Shown here: piece by piece, positions 56,244 to 64,000 of the stretch
Layout: each line of letters begins with the position of its first letter
How positions within the stretch are numbered: position 1 is the stretch's first letter
From: Apostichopus japonicus
Lineage: Eukaryota > Echinodermata > Holothuroidea > Aspidochirotida > Stichopodidae
Reading direction: 5' to 3'
Assembly (NCBI RefSeq): GCF_037975245.1
Contig: NC_092576.1
Location: 13,056,111 to 13,120,110, forward strand
Length of the DNA stretch: 64,000 bases
Notes under the pieces: model-generated
The model's database searches: none
What the model was told of the DNA's origin: nothing
What the model saw: the letters and a program-made list of their open reading frames with translations, nothing else
Made by a program: the position numbers and the translations under genes

Positions 56244-58499
56244 TTTGAACACTCTGTTCTTTGCATTTTTGTCATACCATTGTTTCATTTTGGCTTGACC
56301 TTGCTCCAAATTTTGTCTGCCTGATTTCGTTTTAGGGAGAGAATCAAAGCAATCAATAATGACTCTTCTAAAAGGCTCATCAAAAGCAGGGATTGGTTTC
56401 AAAGGTGCAGGCGGTATTTTCTGGTTGGGCTTCCCAACCACCTGACATGTATGGCACGACCTACAGTAATCAGCCACATCACTCCTAATTTTGGGCCACC
56501 AAAAATGTTTTAGAATCCTATCACAGGTTTTCCTGACGCCTAAATGTCCTGCCATTGGACTATCATGGGCCATGCTCATGATGTCACTGTGATACACCTT
56601 GGGTACAACAGTTTGGTGTACCACTTGCCATTCCTCATCTGCAGGTGCATCTAGAGGTCGCCATTTTCTCATTACCACGCCATTCTGTTTGTAGAAGCAG
56701 ACAGGGTTATCCTCCGCTTCTTGTGGGGTCACTGCCCCTTTAACTAAATCTATCAGTTCAGGGTCACGACTTTGTTCTAAAATCAATTTGTTGCGGCTCA
56801 AAGGATCTTCTTTTTCTACCTTTTGATTATCTCCCGAACTACTTTCTGTGTCATTCAACACCTTAAAAAATGTGTCTTCCAACTTGAAGACATCACCCTG
56901 ACAGCTCTCAGACTCCTCCACTTCCGAGACTGCCTTTTTACTCATTGCCCTAGTCATTACACACGCAGGATATATTTCATCTTCCTCGTGGCTACTAACA
57001 TTAGAGGGCGTATATGTAACAATGGGATTAGGGAGAACCTTATCCCCTGCCAGGTCATTTCCAAGCATCATGGAAACACCTTTTATCGGCAATTCCGACA
57101 TAACACCAACCAGCACTTGGCCGGACACCAAACCACACTCTAGGTTTACTCTGTGTAAGGGAACACTGATAATCTCCATGTTAATCCCACGGATTAATGC
57201 ACACGTTCCAGTCGAACTCTGTTCACCAAAGGGCAACGTTTCTTCTAAAATGAGCGACTGTGAACAACATGTGTCCCTAACAATCTTAATTTGTTGGGGC
57301 GAAAAATCATCACTAATTGATATTCTACCCTCCATAACGAATGGTTGGAATTCCTTATTCACTGGATTTTTAGCAAATTTCTTCTTTTGGATTTCCTTGT
57401 TAATTCGATTCGAATTCCTCTCTGAGGCCACACATCCAACTGTGTTAGGGGGTGATTTTGAGGATCCCTCCTGTTTTCTTTGAGAATTTTGATTTTGTAG
57501 CAGATAACATTGTGACATGAGATGACCAGGTTTGTTACAATTATAGCAAGTAACTTGCTTTTTGAATCCACTCCCACTTGGTGGTTTCGTGCCCCCAGAA
57601 TTCCATTTGCCACTGTTTCCCTTTGAATCGGGTGTCCCTTTTACCTCTGTGTTTATTTTGGGTTTCTGGCTCCTAGCCTGGTAAAACTTATTTGGGCTCA
57701 GTTTGTGGGTCAGGGCATAGTCATCTGCTTTCGTTGCCGCAGCATGCAAGGTGTCAATCATTCTCTCATCAATATGAGTTTTGATGTCGGGGTGGATACA
57801 TCTTTTAAATTCCTCAATTAGGAACAATTGTCGTAATTTGACAAAATTCTCCCCTACATCCTTAGAGTGGAGCCACCTATCAAACATTTGCTCCTTTATT
57901 CTGGCAAATTCTACATGTGTCTGATTATCATTTTTTCTAGCCCCCCTAAATTTCTGTCTATATGCCTCTGGCACCAGCTCATAGGCTTTGAGGATCGCCT
58001 GCTTCACTTCATCGTAGTTTTCACTCTTTTCCATAGGGAGAGCCGAATACACTTCCCGTGCTTTCCCAACAAAACTACTCTGTAAAAGCAGCGTCCACAC
58101 CTCTTTCGGCCACTTCATATTCGCAGCCACTTTCTCAAAGTGTTGAAAATATTTATCCACCTCTATTTCGGTAAATTTCGGTACCAATTTAATGTATCGC
58201 GAGGCATCAAAATATGGTTGTGATCGGTGAGCTGACGAGGAGGATGCTGAGTCAGATTCCGATTTATACTTTGCCTGAATTTCTAATTCCTTCAGGTGTG
58301 TTTCTGATTCGAGCCGTTTTAGTTCCAGCTCCAATCTGACTTCTTGCTCCAGCTTTTGCTGTTCTAATCTGATTTTTTCCATTTCGATTTCTAACTGTTT
58401 TAGCTGAACGGCATCACCGCCGATTTCTGTCAGAATTTCACCCTTTTTTCCCAAACATGACTCATCGAGAATTTCTTCGTCAACTAATACATCGATCAA
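56229..58499 (-). pseudogene. Gag-protease-integrase remnant ORF of the LTR element (756 codons)
   Basis: In order: coiled coil rich in Glu/Lys/Leu (residues about 20-75), retroelement gag core (about 95-280), CCHC zinc knuckle CYNCNKPGHLMSQC (about 318-331), protease-like domain with D-T-C instead of D-T/S-G (about 406), LGNDLAGDKV, integrase HHCC zinc finger (HDSPMAGHLGVRKT...CRSCHTCQ, about 642-690), the first catalytic Asp region (VIIDCFDSLPKTKSG) and then a jump to an integrase C-terminal piece (AKMKQWYDKNAKNR). The true gag start lies upstream: the frame continues to about 58680 (EEFLKDVTWEKFDGLKKPDL) but is cut by TAA at 58548-58550. Confidence 0.9.
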
Positions 58500-58771
58500 C
58501 CCATTCTTTACAACTTGTTTCCTCGTTGCTTGCTTTACGCCTAAGTATTAATATTTGGCTAATGCCATCAAATCTGGCTTCTTTAGGCCATCAAATTTTT
58601 CCCAAGTAACATCTTTGAGAAATTCCTCTGGCTCGAACTCCCTGTTCTCTCTCGCTTTCTCTCTAGACAATTTGCAAAACAATAATTTTCACAAATGAAT
58701 TTCCTTCAAACGGATAGGTCACAAATGTTGTAAACCTTCCAAACGGATAGGTCACAAATGTTGTAAACCTT

Positions 58772-58788
58772 TCCCGGATAGGCCCCCA
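58772..58788 (-). promoter_or_regulatory. Putative primer-binding site
   Basis: Minus strand TGGGGGCCTATCCGGGA starts five bases inside the 5' LTR edge and begins with TGG, as needed to pair with tRNA CCA. It resembles a proline-tRNA type site with several mismatches. Confidence 0.55.
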
Positions 58789-58792
58789 ATTT

Positions 58793-59874
58793 TGTTACGT
58801 TGGAATGCGAGAGGTCTCGATAACTAATTTTTAACCAGACACAAGCCTGGGTTCTCTTCCGTAAGGAACACAGACAAATTGACGAGTCTAGAGATTTTAA
58901 ATGAGAACGTAAACTATATTGAACAATGGATTTCGAACCAACAACAACAAGTGGTAATTACAAATATATAGAAAATTACTCACAAACTTAACAAGATAGG
59001 ATACACTTTAAAACACGCTGGTCTCTTCCAACGGCGATATCCCTCTGCGGCCACGACCTTGATGACGACGATTCTCGGTCCGTTGTACCGCGAAATTCAC
59101 TGGTCCTCGACGAAGTTTCTCGCGATCCCAGAAACAGCAGTCACCTTCTTTCCGGCGATGCTCCAAAATAGAAGACGGACTTCCAGCCACAATAGAGTGA
59201 AGCACAAGTCGAACTTCTCGCCGACAAAATATTACCAGAGTCAGTCCAAAATCAGCTTTATAGCCACCAACTCCTGGCGTAACGAACTTCCTCAACGGAG
59301 ACAGAAATTCTTCATCTTCTCCGCAATAACGACTGAAAACTGTAGTATCACAGTAAAGTCCTCTTCAAACTTCTGAATGGAAGTGTAGAATCAATCTTGG
59401 TATCGATATCTCAATCCTTCAGAAAATACTGGTAGTTGAGCACTGACGATATATAGTAGAATGATATATTTTGTGTCGTCGCTTGTATTCGTACAGAAAC
59501 TGAGAAACTCTCCGATCTGGGCGGGCTTTTATACGATTCGCCACTGTCAAGAATCATCTAGATCTTTCTCGATACACCTGACCCAGTTTTTCTATTCTTG
59601 GAAGTCCTTTGCATCTCTTGCGAACGTTCCAGAGAATCGGTGTACAGCAAGCTTACACGCGATCTCACGTAAACCGACGTTAACCCGAGACCAGCGCGTC
59701 ATCATAAGGAATATACCAGAACAATTGTGTATTATAACATTGTGACACGGTAACCCGACCTAATTTCTCAAATACTGATTTATCACGTAGGCAATTTCAA
59801 TTACTCTCCACATTATAACATTAGGTTCCTCACTAGCAGTAACTAGCGTTAGGCTACAATGGGCCCTCGTAACA
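58793..59874 (-). repeat. 5' LTR of the Gmr1-type element
   Basis: Same length as the other LTR (1082 bp) and near-identical. It would contain the element's promoter on the minus strand. Confidence 0.95.
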
Positions 59875-59879
59875 CCTAC

Positions 59880-60256
59880 AAAGCATTGTCCATGCATGGT
59901 GAGTGAATATCATTAGGCCTTAAAATCATAGTTGAGTCAATTTAGGCAAAATAGCCTATAAATTTACTGTCCATGACAACATACAGGTCTGGCTAGGCTG
60001 AGCAGGCAATTGGCCTACCTCAAAACTCAGATATATGGCTATAGGCTATACTGCTTATGCCCTTTTGCCACAATTTACAGTGCTGGGCATATTTTGCAAA
60101 TGGAGAATGCATTTGAATATTGGTACAATAGACTGAAATGTTCTAGGCTAAAGTTATGACCTAGGTTAACCTGAGTTACACCAGGGGCAAGGCTACGTAC
60201 ATACCCTAGCCTAAGTTAGGCTAGCCTATGTACCTAGTACTGAAGTGTTAGTGATA
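59880..60256. other. Intergenic, no gene seen
   Basis: Short TAGGCTA and AGGCCTA motifs recur, common background here. No coding signal. Confidence 0.5.
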
Positions 60257-60264
60257 GGCTAAGC

Positions 60265-60903
60265 CAAGGGCGGCGGAACCGGGGGGGGGGCACGTGCCCC
60301 CCCACTTTTCCTCAGGTTAAAAATGTGCCCTTTTTTCTACATAAAAATTGAGGTGTCTCAAGTTAGCAAGAGGCCAGGGAACCAGAATGAACACTCGGGA
60401 AGGGCCGTTTCCGGCCATCTGAGGGGTTTGTAAAACCAAAAATTTCTTGTACGCTCCGCGCCAACCGATGGTGGCGCTCCGCTCAGATAGTCGTGAATAA
60501 AATTTGCAAATCCTGGCTACCCCCCTAACTTTTAGTGAATTTCTGTGGGTCAAACTCAAAGCTATTTCGAATGGAAAAAATTTGTTAACATATGAACAAG
60601 AAATAAACTCTAATACGGAAAATTCCTACATTAGCAACTAGCATGATTTCACCTCATTTTGTCTCAAAAGAAAACTTGTTCCTTGTTTCCCAATTTGCAC
60701 ATTGGATATTGCAGTGCTAGTATGCATATTTTCCTTGAAGGGGGGTGGGGGCGTTGATGGAGTGATGTGTATACGCAAATAAGATAATACAATAAGAGTT
60801 ATAAAGGGTACTAAATATAAGGCTACATCAGTCCAATCGAATTTCTGCAAAGTGCCCTTTGATGTCGGTGCCCCCCAGATTGAAAGTGCTTCCGCCGCCC
60901 TTG
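60265..60903. mobile_element. hAT-like MITE, TSD GGCTAAGC
   Basis: Perfect 14-bp inverted ends CAAGGGCGGCGGAA and TTCCGCCGCCCTTG, extended by G10/C6-rich GCAC-GTGCC sequence. Exact 8-bp duplication GGCTAAGC at 60257-60264 and 60904-60911. There is no transposase. Confidence 0.88.
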
Positions 60904-60911
60904 GGCTAAGC

Positions 60912-61431
60912 CCAGGACATAACAGTCATCCCGTGTAATTCTGGCATGTGGATCTATCGTTAGGGATACAGTTTTAAGTAAAATGAGGTTGTGATCAATT
61001 TTGTTATTAGGTTTTTGTCATATCGCACCCTAATGAAGGACAACCGAAGCAGATATAGGGGTCTAGGCTTACTATATCCCGGGTTCCGTGAATAACAATA
61101 CAACAGATTAGCATACGAAACTAGTAAATTATTTAAGATTCCTATGTAATTGCTTCTACTATCGCTTCCTAAGAATTACAAAGTGAAACTACAGTCCACT
61201 GCGATATTTTCCATGATTTTGCACCCAAATGCGGCACGCGATATCACCATTTCGAGTAATTTATGTCAACTTTATCACTTTCGTTTAGTCAAACATGTAG
61301 TGTTTGTATTACGCGCCGGTTCCTTCTTGCCGTACACAGAAAGCGCAACCACTTTATGAGTGGCTTCAGTAAATGTCGCATGACGTCTTTCTATCCCAAT
61401 AAATTTCTATGATCCACACACAGACAAGTAT
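60912..61431. other. Intergenic, no gene seen
   Basis: No repeats or coding signal recognised. Confidence 0.45.
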
Positions 61432-61628
61432 CATACTCAGTACCGGGTTCACATCCCTTACCGTGTACAAATCATGGACCCCGTAAGGAAACTGTACAAA
61501 ACCAATGGAACGTTGAACTTAAAACACATCACGCACAACACCAGTAATGTGTGGATGAAGTTTGTACAGTTTCCTTAATTAAGGGGTCAATGATTTGTAC
61601 CCGTAAGGAATGTGTACCCAGTAGGTAT
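61432..61628. repeat. Long imperfect inverted repeat (arms about 68 bp, loop about 60 bp)
   Basis: Left arm 61432-61500 and right arm 61561-61628 share, in complementary order, ACAAATCAT, GACCCC, TAAGGAAACTGTACAA and CCTTAC. TGTACA/GTACA and CCTTACGG units also recur within each arm. It may be a small foldback element. Confidence 0.8.
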
Positions 61629-61721
61629 GTCTGAGTCTTGTACAGGACCCTTTAAGGATGTAAACACACACTTGCTACTGTTTATGTGAGCATATCGTAG
61701 GCAAAATCAGCTGACCTGATG

Positions 61722-62564
61722 CAGCGACGTAGCCAGGATTTTGAAAGAGGGGGAGGGGGCACTTTTAGCGATTGATATGGGGGAGGGGTCTGAGATATTT
61801 TTTAACACTTGAAGGTCCCTAGATGCGATCTGGTGCAATGTTTTGGCAGTTTCATCATTATCATATGATATCATATTATCAGCAGATTTTGTTACCTGTT
61901 TGAATTCTTGTACATGTTCTTTTACATAATATATCAGAAAGACAAACATAGTGCTCTTTAACAATTTTTCCAGTAGGATGATTCTTGTTTATTGTCCAAT
62001 GTCTGGACTTTAATGCATTTGACGAACTTAACTGATGGATAATATAAACTTTCATATTTTATAAGACGGCCAGATGTGCAGTGGCCGAAAAACAAATATC
62101 GTTATCGCAGTGTATTAGCAGTGCAATAATTATTTAAAGGAAGTGCGTATCACGTACGATTGCTAGCTAAGCTTTATAACATGCTGTTCGTGCAGCAACT
62201 TAGGAAGAATCATAGAAAGGATGAGAACGAACGTTGTCGACGTCGTTGTGCATACGGTGCGTGACACTCCATCGAGTGCGATTAGGTAGGCAATATGTAT
62301 TCTATTACACAGTGGCCAACTGTTGTAATAGGCTTTAGGCTAAATTTAGCTAGTAATTGCATCTGCCAAACTTAGTAAGTAGCTGAATAAGTAGGCCTTA
62401 ATTTTACAACGATTATAATCGAGTTAACGGAGCTGACGAGTATTCAAGATCCAAAGAGCACTGAAAAAATACCATGCTAAAAAACAATAGTTTTTAAACA
62501 TTTTTTTCAACACTTAAAGGGGGGGGGGCAGTCGCTCCCCCTCCTCCCCCTGGACACGTCCCTG
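61722..62564. mobile_element. hAT-like MITE, TSD ACCTGATG
   Basis: Ends CAGCGACGTAGCCAGG and, read inward from the right, CAGGGACGTGTCCAGG. Exact 8-bp duplication ACCTGATG at 61714-61721 and 62565-62572. A diverged G/C module with AGATGCGATCTGGTGCAA sits near its left end, tying it to the 2640-3403 element. 843 bp, no coding capacity. Confidence 0.85.
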
Positions 62565-62572
62565 ACCTGATG

Positions 62573-63150
62573 CTATCTTCCATTCTTTGTTTTTCCTTCG
62601 ACATCTATGCCATCTTTAGAATTATAGTTTAAATCGATGTTTCATAATGTAATAGATACCTGTAACGAGGTGCGCTGACAAAAGATGGTCGATAAGTTGA
62701 GTTAAAAATAAATCATTTTCGATGTTAACGTTATTCATTTGTTCGGTAGGATATATTGTGCACTGCCAAACAGTTGGTTTGACATGAAATTGTGGAGACC
62801 GTTCATTAGCATTGCAGCTCGGAAAGCTTAAATGTGTCTAATTTACAAACTATTAACAAAAACCCCCGTACCGTATATTAAAATGCATTATGTGTGAATG
62901 ATGCTGATACAGATTGGAGATTGTGTTTATAAATCTGTTCCTTTGTCGTGATTTTGTGTATGTTTTTAATTTTTCCTGACATGCGTCGGTTGTTGTGTGA
63001 TTAACGGGTAAACTCCGTGATCCTGATATACTACAAACCAACGCATCATGCAGTCTAGACTTTTGGTCTACGAGCGGGCAGTGTGTAACCTTTACTGAGA
63101 TATATCGTCTCTGCAGACTTCAGGATCGTTGTAAACTTCATTAGTCAAGA
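62573..63150. other. Intergenic, no gene seen
   Basis: No repeat or coding signal recognised. Confidence 0.45.
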
Positions 63151-63595
63151 GTATATCTCACTTCACCTCACCTATCCCGGAGTCTGGTAGACCGTAGGGG
63201 CGCCACAGAGACCCTCCCAACTATTTCTTTCCACTTCTTCCTGTCCTCGGCCTCTCGAAGGGCATCAGGCAGTTTGAGGCCCGTCCACTCTGGGATGTTG
63301 TCCTCCCATCTTTTCCTCTGTCTGCCTCTCCTTCTTCCTCCCGGTACCGTGCCCTGCAGGATCGTCTTAGCCAGTCCTGTAGATCTTTTGACATGGCCAT
63401 ACCATCTCAATTTGCCTTTTTTTTTTACAATGGTGAGGAGGTCATCGTAGGGCCCGATAGCCTGGCCAATTCTTTTCCTCACATCTTGATTGGAGATGTG
63501 GTCCCTATAGGATATGTTGAGGAGTCTGCGGAAACATCTTATTACTACAGCTTGTATCCTCCTTTCGATGTCTGCTGTCAGGAGTGTACACAAAC
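63150..63595 (-). mobile_element. LINE-type retrotransposon, RT C-terminal fragment
   Basis: The ORF 63593-63168 encodes ADIERRIQAVVIRCFRRLLN, ISYRDHISNQDVRKRIGQ, LRWYGHVKRSTGLAKTILQG, then GGRRRGRQRKRWEDNIPEW. This is the tail seen after the RT domain of endonuclease-bearing LINEs common in marine animals. It differs from the family at 25.6 and 39.0 kb. Truncated near 63595. Confidence 0.85.
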
Positions 63596-64000
63596 TTCCA
63601 ATATACTGCGAGCAATAATACTCACAAATGTAAACTTTTCTGTTAACATAATACCATCATATGCAAATAAAAGTATATGCAAAACAAATACTGTTAGGCT
63701 ATCACAACCTATACTGGATATTTGGTAAGTCCTCAAAAGAAGAGAAACTTTCACTTTTTAATTTTTAGTATCCATGATGGTTTATTCTGCTCTCCAATTA
63801 TTTAACAGGGTTTGGAATTGTTACTCTTTCAACGACAGCCACGTAAGGCATCGATACAAAGGCTTCGACAGTATCAACTTCCTATGAAAAAGAAAGAGTA
63901 GTTTGATATACTACAAGTATAGGTTGCTTGATGTAGAATGACATCATTTCTTCCCTGTGATTTCGCTAGAAAACTGACCCAGCTGATCTTACCTTTTACT
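63596..64000. other. No gene seen at right edge
   Basis: AT-rich, no exon or repeat recognised. Confidence 0.4.

Larger units (their letters stand above)
54660..59879 (-). mobile_element. Ty3/gypsy LTR retrotransposon, Gmr1-type domain order, internally deleted, TSD CCTAC
   Basis: Two 1082-bp LTRs (54665-55746 and 58793-59874) that differ at roughly ten sites, with TG...CA ends and a CCTAC duplication (54660-54664 and 59875-59879). The minus-strand interior encodes gag, protease, an integrase zinc finger with the core mostly deleted, an integrase C-terminal scrap, then the second half of RNase H next to the polypurine tract. Integrase before RNase H is the order reported for Gmr1-like Ty3/gypsy elements. 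RT is missing, gag has an in-frame stop, so the copy is non-autonomous. The high LTR identity suggests a recent insertion. Confidence 0.92.

Overview
The window is animal nuclear DNA: intron-split genes with GT-AG junctions, an adhesion GPCR, a TIP30/HTATIP2-type oxidoreductase, a secreted Ig/EGF protein, long microsatellites and a large mixed population of mobile elements. A Ty3/gypsy element with integrase ahead of RNase H (Gmr1-type order, reported mainly from deuterostomes), a Penelope-like element with hammerhead-like motifs, CR1/L2-like LINE fragments and tRNA-derived SINEs together suggest a marine invertebrate deuterostome. An echinoderm, perhaps a holothurian, is my best guess; that is an inference without any database search.

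Layout. 1-7981 (+): the 3' part of an adhesion GPCR gene in seven exons (end of GAIN domain, GPS, 7TM, cytoplasmic tail); its introns hold two copies of one TTAA-flanked MITE, two hAT-like MITEs and long AAT, AT and ATG microsatellites. 7982-16900: intergenic DNA with nested G/C-rich MITEs (9.5-10.8 kb), a Penelope-like terminal fragment (13.2 kb), eight exact copies of a 15-bp motif (14.1-16.3 kb) and a SINE just upstream of the next gene. 16933-24029 (+): a complete five-exon HTATIP2/TIP30-like gene of 256 aa, with a 123-bp higher-order repeat in intron 1 and about 2.2 kb of a 24-bp minisatellite in intron 4. 25.6-26.6 kb (-) and 39.0-40.6 kb (+): two decayed copies of one LINE family. 32.0-34.25 kb: a Penelope-like element (RT plus GIY-YIG) between inverted arms that each end in a hammerhead-ribozyme-like sequence.

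38256-50406 (+): a six-exon gene for a secreted protein (signal peptide, novel N-terminal domain, Ig-like domain, EGF-like modules). It has one in-frame TAA and one GC-AG intron. Duplicated 5'-flank segments upstream point to local tandem duplication. 54660-59879 (-): a Ty3/gypsy element bounded by two 1082-bp LTRs and a CCTAC target duplication, internally deleted. 60.3-62.6 kb: two hAT-like MITEs and one long hairpin. 63.2-63.6 kb: the C-terminal end of another LINE.

The three host genes have no obvious functional link. What stands out is the mobile DNA: four MITEs with exact 8-bp target duplications, a G/C-rich hairpin module shared by several elements, the Penelope hammerhead arms and the Gmr1-type element. 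The clustered 15-bp motif is the most distinct signal I cannot assign.
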